The translations under genes and the position numbers were made by a program. 64,000 bases of DNA from the NCBI GenBank assembly GCA_964591275.1, contig CAZQAE010000008.1:31854-95853 (forward strand), read 5' to 3'. Source of the DNA: G963674685 sp964591275. GTDB lineage: Bacteria; Lernaellota; Lernaellaia; JACKCT01. This document shows positions 1 through 8,877 of the stretch, piece by piece. Each line of letters starts with the position of its first letter. Within the stretch, counting starts at the first letter, position 1. The notes below the pieces were generated by a model. It searched no databases. It saw only the letters and a list, made by a program, of their open reading frames with translations, and had not been told where the DNA came from.

Positions 1-614
1 CCGATTTGGACCTGCGCGCTTTCGATTTCCATAATGACGAAGCGCAGGTAATCGGAGCGTGCCGCGCTTTGGGCTTCGCGTTCGCGCAGCGCGTTCAATT
101 TACGGCGGCTGTCGACGATGGCTGTGAAAATCTCCCGATAGGATTTTTTATCGTTTTCGAGTCCGGCAAATTCATCGAGGATCGACAGGTGGTTGTCCAC
201 ACCGAGCAGGCCGCGTGTTTCGTGTTGACCGAAGATGCTGACAATTTGCTCGCCAATTTGCGCCAAACGGGTCAGGGGCATGGACCGACCGCCGAGATAG
301 ACGCGGTTGCGTCCACCGGCGGAAATGACGCGCCGGACATAGAGCCGGCCATCTTCGAGCAGGCGCTCTTCTTCAAATTTCGCGTGCAGATCCGGCAGGT
401 CGGACAAATCGAAAACGGCTTCGACCTCCGCACTCTTTTCGCCACGGCGAATCCACTCGGCGCTGGCTCTTTGCCCGATGGCCAGGCCCAGGGCACCCAC
501 GATGATGGACTTGCCCGCGCCGGTTTCCCCCGTCAGCACGTTCAGGCCTTCGCCGAGGCACAGCTTCAGATCGTCGATGATCGCCAGTTTTCTTGCTGTC
601 AGCTCGATGAGCAA
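1..614 (-). CDS. recN: DNA repair protein RecN, N-terminal part (cut by window edge)
   Basis: RecN is an SMC-like ATPase that acts in double-strand break repair. The reverse strand encodes about 204 residues beginning LIELTARKLAIIDDLKL, the usual RecN N-terminus. Walker A (GETGAGKS) lies at about residues 29-36. Further on are VRRVISAGGRNRVYLGGR and IVSIFGQHE, both characteristic of the family. The start is a TTG at 614, with GAGG six bases upstream; no ATG fits the family N-terminus. The C-terminal part, with signature and Walker B, lies beyond base 1. It sits 34 bp downstream of nadK on the same strand, a pairing common in bacteria, and is probably co-transcribed with it. Confidence 0.93.
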   Translation of the reverse strand, partial: MLIELTARKLAIIDDLKLCLGEGLNVLTGETGAGKSIIVGALGLAIGQRASAEWIRRGEKSAEVEAVFDLSDLPDLHAKFEEERLLEDGRLYVRRVISAGGRNRVYLGGRSMPLTRLAQIGEQIVSIFGQHETRGLLGVDNHLSILDEFAGLENDKKSYREIFTAIVDSRRKLNALREREAQSAARSDYLRFVIMEIESAQVQI

Positions 615-648
615 ATTCGCCCTCGACCAGAAATTTTGAAGTTGTTTC

Positions 649-1503
649 CTACTCTTCGCCCCAACGAAGCTTGTCGCGCAGAACTCCGAAATAACCTCTG
701 CGTGGACTGATCACCTTGAGCACTTTTGATTCGCTTCGCCGGACCGTGAAGACGTCGCCCGGCGACAGCGGGCAAACACCTCGGCCATCGGCTGTGATCA
801 TGACGTCCCTGTCGGTCCGACTCGTTTCAATATGGATTTCACGATCGGCGGGAATGACGACGGGTCTAAATGTCAGGCTGTGCGGGCAGATCGGCGTTAT
901 CACGAAACAGTCCAGTTCAGGATGAAGAATCGGTCCCCCGGCCGACAGGTTGTAAGCCGTCGAACCGGTGGGCGTGGAAATGATGACGCCGTCGCCGCGA
1001 ACCCTGGTGATCATCACGTCCCTTGTCGAAATACGCAGTTCGACCAAGTGGGCTTCCTGGGATTTGGCAATGATGAAATCATTGAGGACAGTAAATTGTC
1101 TCGTCTTGCCTGAGGATGATTTGCACTCGCCGTCGAGCATTGTTCGTGAGCGAATGCGCGTCTTGCCGCCTAAGGTTAACTCGACGGCTTCATAAATTTC
1201 GTCCAGGTTGATCTCGGACAAAAAACCCAGCGTGCCGAAGTTGATGCCCAATATGGGCGTCGGCCTGTTTTTCAACATTCGCACCGTGGTCAGGAAGGTG
1301 CCGTCGCCGCCCAGGACCACCATCAACTCCGCCTTTTCCACGAGGGTGGCTTTGGCGACGCCGCCGCTGATTCCATAGTGCTCGTTTAACTCTTCGAGAT
1401 ACAGACAATCCAATCCACGCATGCGCAACCATTGGATAAGTCGCTGCGCCGCGGAGCCTGCTCCCGCGTCATTACGTATGACGATGATGCCGATGCTGCG
1501 CAA
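649..1503 (-). CDS. nadK: NAD kinase
   Basis: This 284-residue protein should phosphorylate NAD to NADP in the cytoplasm. It has the glycine-rich GGDGT motif at residues 65-69, followed by ILGINFGTLGFLSE, and the C-terminal conserved block with GDGVIISTPTGSTAYNLSAGGPI, where ATP and NAD bind. Its length is normal for the family. It lies 2 bp downstream of glnD and just upstream of recN on the same strand, so the three genes are probably one transcript. The ATG at 1503 starts directly in the first beta strand of the family (IGIIVIRND). Confidence 0.96.
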   Translation of the reverse strand: MRSIGIIVIRNDAGAGSAAQRLIQWLRMRGLDCLYLEELNEHYGISGGVAKATLVEKAELMVVLGGDGTFLTTVRMLKNRPTPILGINFGTLGFLSEINLDEIYEAVELTLGGKTRIRSRTMLDGECKSSSGKTRQFTVLNDFIIAKSQEAHLVELRISTRDVMITRVRGDGVIISTPTGSTAYNLSAGGPILHPELDCFVITPICPHSLTFRPVVIPADREIHIETSRTDRDVMITADGRGVCPLSPGDVFTVRRSESKVLKVISPRRGYFGVLRDKLRWGEE

Positions 1504-1505
1504 GT

Positions 1506-4067
1506 TTAGTCTCCCTTCGGGGATTTCGCGCGGCCATCAGCCTGTAGGGCTTCATGCACAAAAGCACGCAGCTTTCGTGCACGCAACCCCGCAATTTTTC
1601 CGCCGCTTTCGTCAACAACGTAAAAACTATCGATGGCGCGTCCGGCGATCGTATTGATCTTTGCCGAAGTGATGGCCAAGTCGAAATCGTATAGGGCTTG
1701 CGTGATAGTGTAAAGTAGTCCCGTTCGATCAGCCGTCCACACTTCCACGACGGTCTGCGTCTCGCTGCAATGATTGTCGATCCGAATTTCGGTCGCCACA
1801 TGGAATGGCGCTGCGCCGCGCAGACTGATTTTTTTGGCGGATTCCATCAACCCGGCGATATCCGACTCTTTGCTGATGACCTGCCTGAGCCTTCTCGTCA
1901 ACTTCGACGCCATTTTGTTTTTGGGAACGCGGTCGTCGCGCGGCGCGAATTGGAAGGTGTCGATGACGATGCCCTCGCCGGTGCTCAGGGTCTGCGTGCC
2001 GAGGATATTGAGCCTTTCCAGGGAAAACACGCCTGCGGCCTTCGCAAAAAGACCCCGCGTATCCAGGGCGCACAAGACCGCTTCGCCGGTTTCTTCGCCC
2101 TCTTCCCAGTCGATTTCTATCAGAGGCTTTTTGTTTTTTTTGAATTTATTGAGCGCCGTAATGTGTTTTTTCGCGAGGCTCGGCGACAGCCAGGAGGGGC
2201 GCAAGCTTTTCATCTGCTCCAGATAGGAAGACACCTGGGCTTCCGGCGCCAGGCCGGACACAGCTTTTTGGACATCACTAATCATTTGATCCTGGTTCAG
2301 GTTCATTTCGCCTATCGTTAAAAAGGATAGGGTTCGTTCATAAAGGACTTCGATCAATTTGGCCCGCCAACTGGTCCAGACTCCCGGACCGACGGCCTTC
2401 ATGTCGCAATAAGTCAGCAGGAAAAGGGCTTTGAGCGATTCAAGATCATCGATCTTTTCGGCCAGTTCCCTGATGACGCCCGGGTCGTCAACGTCCCTGG
2501 TGTGCGCGATATGCGACAGAGCTTCGTGTTCGCCGACGAGCTGCGTGATAAAATGGGTGCGCCTCTTGTCGAGTCCAAGCCTCATGCAGACCACCGGCGC
2601 CATGCGCGCGCTGCGTTCCTTATGTCCCGGCCCGCCGACCTTGCCCGTATCGTGGAGAAGTATTGCCATCCTGAGCAGTTCGATCGGGCCGAATTGAGAC
2701 GCCGTTTCGACGAGGCGCTCGGGGCCCGCCCCGGCCACGAGACGGTCAAGGAAATCCAGGGCGAGCAGCGTATGCTCATCGGCGGGATAACTGTGAAATA
2801 CGTCATAGGGCACCAAGCCGCGCAATGCGCCGAAGGGCGGGATATAGGCTCCCAGAACGCCGATGGAGTTAAGCGCCCGAAGGCTGTCAACCACGTGGTC
2901 TTTTTTGAGCAATTCCATGAAGGCGCGTGCGTTGCCTTCATTTTCCCGGAATTCATCATCCACCAGCGCCGCCAATGAAGAAAGGCGGGACCGCGTACGC
3001 TCGGCTAAAGTCAGACTGGTCCCGGCCAGCCGCGAGAACACTTCGAAAATCTTTTCTCCCCTGACTCCGAAATCCACTGAGTCCGGCAAGCGCAACATCC
3101 CGCCGCCGGCTGTGGCGCCGAGTGCAATATCTTCGCGCGGCGCGCTTTCACTGCTCGTGGCGAAATCCCGGATGCGCCCGCTGAAACGAAAGACCCGATT
3201 CGCGGCGTCGAAGTAGTCATTGAGCAGCGCCTTGGCCGCCGCAGCCTCGCCGGCGCCCTGATATCCGAGCAAAATGGCCGCCTCGGGCAAAATGGCCGTC
3301 AGCAGCTTGTCTTCGACTCCTCTGGCCCTGAAATGCAATTCATGGCGCAGGCGCAAAAGAAGATCAACGGCGGTTTGAAGTTCCATCCAGCCGATCTTTG
3401 TAATAATTCCCAATTCGACAAGCTTTTTCTCATAACCCTGGCGACCGAAAAAACGCTGCGCGTTCCATATGGCCACCTGGTAGTCCCTGAGACCTCCGGG
3501 CGATTCTTTTGTATTCGGCTCCAGCGTGTGCACCGTCGGCGGATACTGCGCGCTAACAGGAAACTCAGCAGACCTTTTTATGTTAAATTGAAGCCTGTCG
3601 TTTTCCAACAACTCATCGACAATTTCCAATAACGAATCGCCCAGAGCCGCGTCGCCGGCGATACAACGCGCGTCAAGAATCGCCGTAAACAACTCGGGAT
3701 CTTTTTGCGCCTCAGCCCGGCATGAGCGCAGGGTGTGAACCCTCTGTCCGGTTTTCACGCCGGCGTCCCACAGCGGATAACACAGGCTCTCGGCAACAGG
3801 CTCCAGGCTTTCATCCTCTATTCCTTCCGGGCCAAGAAGGATGAAATCGATGTCCGACCAGGGGGAAAGCTGCCTTCGTCCCAGGGATCCGGTGACCAGC
3901 AGGCAAAGGTCGCCGGTCGTTTTTCCGGCGGCATCGTACAAGGACTTAAGATTGCGGTCCCAAAAGTTGGACAGTCGCCGCGACAGCGTAAAACCTCCGG
4001 CGCCGTGCCGATGAACCGAGCGCAGCTTTCGACGCATATCGCCGATGCGGGTTTTCAAATCGGACAA
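1506..4067 (-). CDS. glnD: [Protein-PII] uridylyltransferase / uridylyl-removing enzyme
   Basis: GlnD is the bifunctional nitrogen sensor that adds UMP to, and removes it from, PII signalling proteins. The protein is 853 residues, the usual length. The nucleotidyltransferase motif GSLGRRQLSPWSDIDF, with its paired aspartates, lies near residues 60-76. A GlnD-type linker follows (TKESPGGLRDYQ). The HD hydrolase domain contains ILLHDTGK. Two C-terminal ACT domains bind glutamine (ALDTRGLFAKAAGVF and VWTADRTGLLYTITQAL). All catalytic motifs appear intact. No PII or glutamine synthetase gene is in the window. It abuts nadK (2 bp). Confidence 0.96.
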   Translation of the reverse strand: MSDLKTRIGDMRRKLRSVHRHGAGGFTLSRRLSNFWDRNLKSLYDAAGKTTGDLCLLVTGSLGRRQLSPWSDIDFILLGPEGIEDESLEPVAESLCYPLWDAGVKTGQRVHTLRSCRAEAQKDPELFTAILDARCIAGDAALGDSLLEIVDELLENDRLQFNIKRSAEFPVSAQYPPTVHTLEPNTKESPGGLRDYQVAIWNAQRFFGRQGYEKKLVELGIITKIGWMELQTAVDLLLRLRHELHFRARGVEDKLLTAILPEAAILLGYQGAGEAAAAKALLNDYFDAANRVFRFSGRIRDFATSSESAPREDIALGATAGGGMLRLPDSVDFGVRGEKIFEVFSRLAGTSLTLAERTRSRLSSLAALVDDEFRENEGNARAFMELLKKDHVVDSLRALNSIGVLGAYIPPFGALRGLVPYDVFHSYPADEHTLLALDFLDRLVAGAGPERLVETASQFGPIELLRMAILLHDTGKVGGPGHKERSARMAPVVCMRLGLDKRRTHFITQLVGEHEALSHIAHTRDVDDPGVIRELAEKIDDLESLKALFLLTYCDMKAVGPGVWTSWRAKLIEVLYERTLSFLTIGEMNLNQDQMISDVQKAVSGLAPEAQVSSYLEQMKSLRPSWLSPSLAKKHITALNKFKKNKKPLIEIDWEEGEETGEAVLCALDTRGLFAKAAGVFSLERLNILGTQTLSTGEGIVIDTFQFAPRDDRVPKNKMASKLTRRLRQVISKESDIAGLMESAKKISLRGAAPFHVATEIRIDNHCSETQTVVEVWTADRTGLLYTITQALYDFDLAITSAKINTIAGRAIDSFYVVDESGGKIAGLRARKLRAFVHEALQADGRAKSPKGD

Positions 4068-4103
4068 TGCAACCTCGCAATTTTTCGTTGGTTTTCCATT
4101 TTC

Positions 4104-4580
4104 TTAAGACCGCGAGGCCTCCACGGATTTTTGGTTGGAACGAAAAATAATTCTCTCAAACCAACGCATCGGCAAAAGGATAAGGAGCGTGCAAACCGTG
4201 ACGACAATGGCTGTATAGGGATAACCCGAACCGATGATAACGCCAACCGCCGCAATCAGCCATATCGTTGCCGCAGTCGTCAATCCTGTCACGGTGACGC
4301 CCTGACGAATGATGGCTCCGGCACCGAGGAAACCGACCCCCGTCACGACTTGCGCGGCTATGCGCGAGTGGTCCAGCACACCCAGTCCCGATTTTGTGAT
4401 CATCTGCTGGGCCATGACAAACAGGCACGACCCCAGGCAAATCAGAATCGTGGTTCGCAGCCCCGCCGGTTTTTGAATCCGCTCCCGCTCCCACCCAATG
4501 ACGGCACCGCAGAAAACCGCCGCGCCGAACCTGATCCAGAAGAAGTGGTCCATGAAATACAAATCGCTGAAAGTTTCCAC
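4104..4580 (-). CDS. MgtC/SapB family inner-membrane protein
   Basis: This 158-residue membrane protein has four or five hydrophobic helices and the MgtC signature: GWERERIQKPAGLRTT, then VVTGVGFLGAGAII and GLTTAATIWLIAAVG. The family is linked to Mg2+ limitation, acid stress or ATP synthase modulation. The substrate, if any, is unknown. I chose the GTG at 4580 because AAGGGGG sits five bases upstream and the family N-terminus begins shortly after. An open frame continues to 4721 but has no ribosome site and is hydrophilic and atypical. It lies 36 bp upstream of glnD on the same strand. Confidence 0.85.
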   Translation of the reverse strand: METFSDLYFMDHFFWIRFGAAVFCGAVIGWERERIQKPAGLRTTILICLGSCLFVMAQQMITKSGLGVLDHSRIAAQVVTGVGFLGAGAIIRQGVTVTGLTTAATIWLIAAVGVIIGSGYPYTAIVVTVCTLLILLPMRWFERIIFRSNQKSVEASRS

Positions 4581-4679
4581 GCTATCCCCCTTGGATATCG
4601 GCGGCATTATAGCAAGGGTTTCGTCATCTACAACATCAAGGTCGGCATGGGCATTTGAATGTATTGGGCTTTGCGCGGG

Positions 4680-4716
4680 TGTGCGAAATAAAAGGTGATT
4701 ATTCACCCTTTGTCGC
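4680..4716. repeat. Copy of a dispersed intergenic repeat
   Basis: The sequence TGTGCGAAATAAAAGGTGAT, followed by TATTCACC and a downstream GTCGC, closely matches 52319-52365 (TGTGCGACATAAAAGGCGAT, then AGTTCACCC and GTCGC). A more divergent relative is at 23322-23356 (TTCACCCAGGTCGACTCAA). All three are intergenic. Confidence 0.5.
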
Positions 4717-4803
4717 TCCAAATCCCGAAAGAGCGATATTGCAAGTCCCTTGTCTAACTGTTGCGAATTATCGGATAAGTTTTTCTATGCCGTGTTTTTA
4801 GCC

Positions 4804-4832
4804 TTTGTATTCACGTCGCAAGTGGATATAAT
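4804..4832 (+). promoter_or_regulatory. Candidate sigma70-type promoter of the toxin-antitoxin pair
   Basis: A perfect -10 hexamer TATAAT lies at 4827-4832. A weak -35-like TTTGTA lies 17 bp upstream at 4804-4809. It precedes the antitoxin ribosome site (GGAGG at 4850-4854) and start codon at 4860. This assignment rests on sequence match only. Confidence 0.4.
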
Positions 4833-4859
4833 TGCATTGTGTTGGAAATGGAGGAAGAC

Positions 4860-5063
4860 ATGGTTGCAATGAACGAACGCTTTGTCGTGGACAAGGACGG
4901 CAACCGAATCGGTGTTTATCTCGACATCGGGGATTACCGGAAATTGATGGAGGCCCTTGAGGACCTGGAAGAAATTCGCGCCTACGATGAGGCGAAGGCA
5001 TCCAATGATGAAGCAATTCCTTTCGAGCAAGCCGTAAAGGAAATTGAAAACGGCAGGCGATGA
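4860..5063 (+). CDS. RelB/Phd-like antitoxin
   Basis: This 67-residue acidic protein (MVAMNERFVVDKDGNR) contains the pattern VYLDIGDYRKLMEALEDLEEI, found in small type II antitoxins of the RelB or Phd/YefM kind. The N-terminus would bind DNA and the C-terminal tail would neutralise the toxin. I chose the ATG at 4860 because GGAGGAAGAC precedes it directly; an in-frame GTG at 4839 is an alternative. Its stop overlaps the toxin start (ATGA at 5060-5063), the classic translational coupling of such modules. The toxin gene is frameshifted, so the module may be decaying. Confidence 0.75.
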   Translation: MVAMNERFVVDKDGNRIGVYLDIGDYRKLMEALEDLEEIRAYDEAKASNDEAIPFEQAVKEIENGRR

Positions 5064-5318
5064 GCTATTCCCTGCGGATTCTGAGACGCGCTTTTGAAAA
5101 ACCTCGCCAGATTGCCAAAAAGCTATTTTGAAAAGATTTGCGAAAAAGTCCTGACGCTTTCTCAAAACCCATACGCCGAAGGAACGAGGAAATTAATCGG
5201 GCGTGATGGCCGTCGTCTTCGAGTTGGAAAATATCGAGTGATTTATGAAATCGATGAGGAATCGAAAATCGTTACTGTCCTCGATATTGCTCACCGTCGA
5301 GACGTTTATCGCAGATAA
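5060..5318 (+). pseudogene. RelE/ParE-type toxin with a single-base frameshift
   Basis: Reading from the ATG at 5060 gives MSYSLRILRRAFEKPRQ and stops after 23 codons. The +1 frame then continues the family sequence (KNLARLPKSYFEKICEKV, later RRLRVGKYRVIYEIDEES and the end AHRRDVYRR). Removing one T from the TTTT run at 5092-5095 restores RRALKNLARLPKSYF and a complete RelE/ParE protein of about 85 residues. The break could be a real loss of function, a sequencing or assembly error in a homopolymer, or frameshifting during expression. The partner antitoxin upstream is intact. Confidence 0.8.
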
Positions 5319-5548
5319 AACAATTTGGGAAAGTATCAGGCAACGTGTTGCCGTAATGCAAAAAATTGAACGCGACCACCAGGCAAATAGATTATTTTTC
5401 CTCGAAAAAGGCGTCGATTTTTACATCAAGGGCGTCGGATTTTGAAATAGCCGACGGCTTGGCCTTCCCGCCGGCTCGTTGACACTCCCCAAAGACGCAT
5501 GATAGATTCTCGCCTGTGTAAACTGCACCTTAATTCATTAAGGAATCC

Positions 5549-6325
5549 ATGAAAGTCATCTCTGTCGCCAATCAGAAAGGCGGCGTCGGAAAAACGACCA
5601 CTTCGGTCAATCTGGGCGCCGGACTGGCCCGCGCCGGGAAAAAGGTTTTGCTGGTCGATCTCGACGCGCAGTGCAACGCAACGCAGGTCATACACCGCCT
5701 TTTAGAGGAAGAAGAAGCGGGCGTTTTCGAGACACTTGTGGAAGAAAGCCCCTTGGCCGACATCGTCGTTCCTACTTCTGTCGAAAACATGTTTCTCGCG
5801 CCGGCGGGTGAAAGCCTGGCCAATGCGGACCTCAATCTCGCCGGTCGGATGGGACGAGAAGGCTTTTTGCGTGAAGCGCTGGCATCGCCTGACATGGCGA
5901 AGTACGACTACGTCCTGCTCGACACGGCTCCTTATCTGGGATTGCTAACGATCAACGCTTTCGTGGCCTCCGACTATGTTGTCGTGCCGGTCAGTTGCGA
6001 TTATCTCCCCCTGCTCGGGCTCAAGTTTCTTCTTCAGACCGTGGAAAAAGTGCAATCCAAGCTTCATCCCGACTTGTCGATCCTCGGCTTTTTGCTGACC
6101 ATGTACGACCGGCGGGAGAAAATCACCTTTGAAGTGGAAAAAGTCCTTATGGACCGCTTCGGCGACAAGATATTCAACACGAGAATTCGCATCAATACCA
6201 AACACCGATCCGCGCCTTCCCAACGTGCGACAATTTTTGAATATGAACGATCCTCACGAGGAAAAGGGACTGAGGATTTCACCGCCTTCACCAAAGAAGT
6301 GCTGGCAAGAATAACAGGAGAATGA
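5549..6325 (+). CDS. ParA/MinD-family ATPase (orphan)
   Basis: This 258-residue cytoplasmic P-loop ATPase has the deviant Walker A motif KGGVGKTT at about residues 10-17, the switch I segment VDLDAQCNATQ and Walker B YDYVLLDTAPYLG. Such proteins position plasmids, chromosomes or large protein complexes by ATP-dependent patterning on DNA or membrane. There is no ParB, parS-like repeat or MinE next to it. Instead the next gene, 3 bp downstream, encodes a predicted membrane protein with a charged cytoplasmic tail, which suggests it positions an envelope structure. It has no N-terminal DNA-binding extension, so it is the short ParA type. Confidence 0.9.
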   Translation: MKVISVANQKGGVGKTTTSVNLGAGLARAGKKVLLVDLDAQCNATQVIHRLLEEEEAGVFETLVEESPLADIVVPTSVENMFLAPAGESLANADLNLAGRMGREGFLREALASPDMAKYDYVLLDTAPYLGLLTINAFVASDYVVVPVSCDYLPLLGLKFLLQTVEKVQSKLHPDLSILGFLLTMYDRREKITFEVEKVLMDRFGDKIFNTRIRINTKHRSAPSQRATIFEYERSSRGKGTEDFTAFTKEVLARITGE

Positions 6326-6328
6326 CGG

Positions 6329-6934
6329 ATGGCAGTAAAAAAAGACAAAAAACTCGATTCCATTTTTGAGCCGACAAAAGCCAAAAAAACCGCAAAGAAA
6401 GAGACCAGCCAAAAGGCGAAGGTCAAGACCGCGGACAATGGGGCCGGAAACGGCGGCGGATTCAACATCGACAAGTTCAATGTTTTAAACACGCTTCTGA
6501 AAAATCATGAAGCCGAGGCTCTTTATCGAAAGAGAAAAGAAGATCGCCTCCTGGCGACGGGCCTTAGCCTGATCGTGCTGATTGCCATCGGCGCCTTTCT
6601 AATCCGAGCCATGTGCGCCGGATATTCCGGAAACGGCTGGTTCTACTCTTTGATTTTCCGCAGCTTCTTTGCCGTGATGATCGGCGTAACGGGGTTCTCC
6701 GCAGCCGCGATGATCGAACTGAACCGCACGCGCCTTCAGGATATCCTGGCTTTGATCGTCAAGATTCAGGAAAAATTCGGCCTGTTCAAAAGCGGCGAGT
6801 ATGACGAAGAGGCGCTTTTGCCCAGTCCCTATAAATTCATCGGCAGCATCAATGACGACGAAACCAATTACGCCCTGCTGATGCTCAAAGCAGGAGCCTT
6901 CATCGCTGCCGTAGCCGTCTTTTTGCTCGTATAA
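6329..6934 (+). CDS. Unknown membrane protein coupled to the orphan ParA
   Basis: I do not recognise this 201-residue protein. Residues 1-45 are lysine and alanine rich and probably disordered (KKDKKLDSIFEPTKAKKTAKK). A short helical part follows, then two hydrophobic segments near residues 74-92 and 103-125, and a final hydrophobic helix at the C-terminus (AGAFIAAVAVFLLV). It starts 3 bp after the ParA stop, with AGGAG just upstream, so the two are surely co-transcribed. The basic tail could contact the ParA or the nucleoid. That role is inference. Confidence 0.7.
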   Translation: MAVKKDKKLDSIFEPTKAKKTAKKETSQKAKVKTADNGAGNGGGFNIDKFNVLNTLLKNHEAEALYRKRKEDRLLATGLSLIVLIAIGAFLIRAMCAGYSGNGWFYSLIFRSFFAVMIGVTGFSAAAMIELNRTRLQDILALIVKIQEKFGLFKSGEYDEEALLPSPYKFIGSINDDETNYALLMLKAGAFIAAVAVFLLV

Positions 6935-7054
6935 ATCTCGAACAAGGCGTAATTTCTGTCATTTCGGCATTCCGACATTCCGACAGGCCAAAAAACATCA
7001 ACAGGTTGATTGTGGGTTTAATATCCACACAAAATGTTGTATAATCACCACGTA

Positions 7055-8431
7055 ATGAGAAAGCTCACTCCTTTCCTGATATTTCTGTTGATCCTGCTCG
7101 GAGCACAAAGCGCCTGGGCGTGGACGGCGCGGGCCCGCATCATGATTTTGGAAGACGCCCTCAAGTTTTCCCCTACCCGATTGAAAAGCCTTGTCGAGAC
7201 GCAGTCCGCCGAGCTGCCGCTGCTTGTTGAACTGGCCAATGAACAAAAGAGACGCGACCTCAAATTGCTCTACGATGAAGCGGTCAGAACCTTGGCCGTT
7301 TATAAAATCAGTAATGAAAAAAAGGTGAAAGTTCTCCTGGAACTTTCCGTCCACGTCCTGGATGCCACTTCACCCTCGTCAGCGCCCGAATCCGCCCAGC
7401 AGTTGGACAAATCCACGTCAAGCTTTCAGGCGGAGTGGGACGGACAGGATTATATTCATGATATCGCGGGGCGCCTTGAAAACGCGCAAAATGCCCTTGG
7501 ACCATTTCGGGAACGATTCGACGCATATCTGGAAAGACGGCAGGAGCGATATGGCGCGGCTGAAGCCGCGGGGGCTTGCTATCATGTGGCCGTCAATGAT
7601 TTGGCGGATCTTTTTTCCAGTGTCTGGCGCGATGCAACGGGAGACACGGCAGCCTGGTTCACTAGCAAGGGAGATCGGATTTGGCATCCTCCGCAAGGCG
7701 GTATTTTACAATTGCCCAAAGGATTCGATCCAATTCCGACCCTTGGCGAATATTATGAAGGAATCGATAATAGCTTTGTCGAGGCGCGAATAAGACGAGG
7801 TCGTGGTGTATCGCCTCCGCCTAGCTCCTTTTATATTTTTGAAATGCCGATCACGCTCGTAAGCTCAGAAGGCGCCGACCGAATCAGGAATTGGAAAAAA
7901 ACGCACAGACCGGACGAACTTGAGCCAAATCCAATTCCTGAAATGGAGAGGATCGAAGAGCCGACCGAAGTTAAATCTGAAGCGCCTCCTCCGCGCAGGT
8001 CCACGGGAAAGATCCATGTCCGTGATTTGGGAGAGGAAAAGGCCCCGAAACCAAGGGAAGCGAAGCCGGACACGGATAACAAAGAAGAGATTTCGGGCGC
8101 GGCTGGCATGGAAACAAAGAGCCCGCGAAAAGACGATGACGTGGCGCAGATCATCAAAGAAGCCTATCCACAGGTGCAGGCAGCCTATAAGAATTATCTG
8201 ACTCATGGCGACAAAGGCGGGAAAGTCCTGGCCGAATTTACGATAACGCCCGATGGCGAGGTGAAGGATCTGCTTTTCTCATTAGATGAAGTTGGTGACA
8301 AAAAATTAAATTCTGACTTGACTTTCATTTTTAAACGACTAGTGTTTGCGCCCGGTTCACGCGGCGAGGTTCGCGTGAAGTACCCGCTGATTTTCCAAAA
8401 AGGAAAACCTCAGGAGACGGGCGGTATTTGA
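7055..8431 (+). CDS. Exported protein with a C-terminal TonB-C/AgmX-like domain
   Basis: This protein has about 458 residues. A signal peptide (RKLTPFLIFLLILLGAQSAWA) is followed by a helical region of about 250 residues that I cannot assign. Next is a proline- and charge-rich linker (about residues 290-370), then a C-terminal domain with AYPQVQAAYKNYLTHGDKGG, VLAEFTITPDGEVKDL and FAPGSRGEVRVKYPLIF. That pattern is the TonB-C-like fold of the AgmX/PglI group, found in gliding and envelope proteins. I chose the ATG at 7055; another in-frame ATG is at 7034. Neither has a clear ribosome site, and a perfect TATAAT at 7040-7045 hints at a nearly leaderless message. No ExbB or ExbD is nearby. Confidence 0.65.
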   Translation: MRKLTPFLIFLLILLGAQSAWAWTARARIMILEDALKFSPTRLKSLVETQSAELPLLVELANEQKRRDLKLLYDEAVRTLAVYKISNEKKVKVLLELSVHVLDATSPSSAPESAQQLDKSTSSFQAEWDGQDYIHDIAGRLENAQNALGPFRERFDAYLERRQERYGAAEAAGACYHVAVNDLADLFSSVWRDATGDTAAWFTSKGDRIWHPPQGGILQLPKGFDPIPTLGEYYEGIDNSFVEARIRRGRGVSPPPSSFYIFEMPITLVSSEGADRIRNWKKTHRPDELEPNPIPEMERIEEPTEVKSEAPPPRRSTGKIHVRDLGEEKAPKPREAKPDTDNKEEISGAAGMETKSPRKDDDVAQIIKEAYPQVQAAYKNYLTHGDKGGKVLAEFTITPDGEVKDLLFSLDEVGDKKLNSDLTFIFKRLVFAPGSRGEVRVKYPLIFQKGKPQETGGI

Positions 8432-8526
8432 AGCATTGCGTAGGTGAATTTTTCGATTGAAAATCGAAAATAATGTGATAAAATGCTGGCGTGCTTTGCA
8501 TTTAATATGAATTTGAAGGGGTGCCA

Positions 8527-8856
8527 ATGGAAAAGCTGCATAAGGAATTGAAGAAGCTCCTTGAGCTGAACGAAACCGAGCGTGTCAGCAGAAACCGGTG
8601 TTTCGACCGTTTCGACACGCCTTTCGGTCGGAAGCTCTTCGCGTATTATCGAACCTGCATGTCGCTAAAAAAGGAAATCACCGATGAACGACGAAAGCAC
8701 AAGGTGATCCTCAGGGAGTCCAAGGACCCGGCGGAATTTGAAGTACGGATCATCAATGAACCCATTCGCTATCAGCGAACAACGGTTCTGCCCTGCACGG
8801 TCAAACCGTACTTCGAAGGAATTTTGGAAGAGCACAAACAGGCGATGGCAGGTTAA
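8527..8856 (+). CDS. Small hypothetical protein
   Basis: This is a 109-residue, highly charged soluble protein (MEKLHKELKKLLELNETERV) with no signal peptide or membrane segment and no motif I recognise. The N-terminal third is likely helical. I chose the ATG at 8527 because AAGGGG lies six bases upstream. It is flanked downstream by a strong terminator and faces the convergent M23 peptidase gene. Confidence 0.6.
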   Translation: MEKLHKELKKLLELNETERVSRNRCFDRFDTPFGRKLFAYYRTCMSLKKEITDERRKHKVILRESKDPAEFEVRIINEPIRYQRTTVLPCTVKPYFEGILEEHKQAMAG

Positions 8857-8877
8857 TTTAAACTCAAGCGATGACGG

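Noticed and set aside
6..710. Open plus-strand frame of 234 codons
   Set aside because: It overlaps recN and nadK on the other strand; the minus-strand readings are clear family members.
4104..4721. Longer MgtC reading starting at 4721
   Set aside because: The extra 47 residues are hydrophilic and absent from the family; the GTG at 4580 has a strong ribosome site.
5549..6325. Plasmid partition locus
   Set aside because: No ParB, parS-like repeats or replication gene; the surroundings are chromosomal housekeeping genes.
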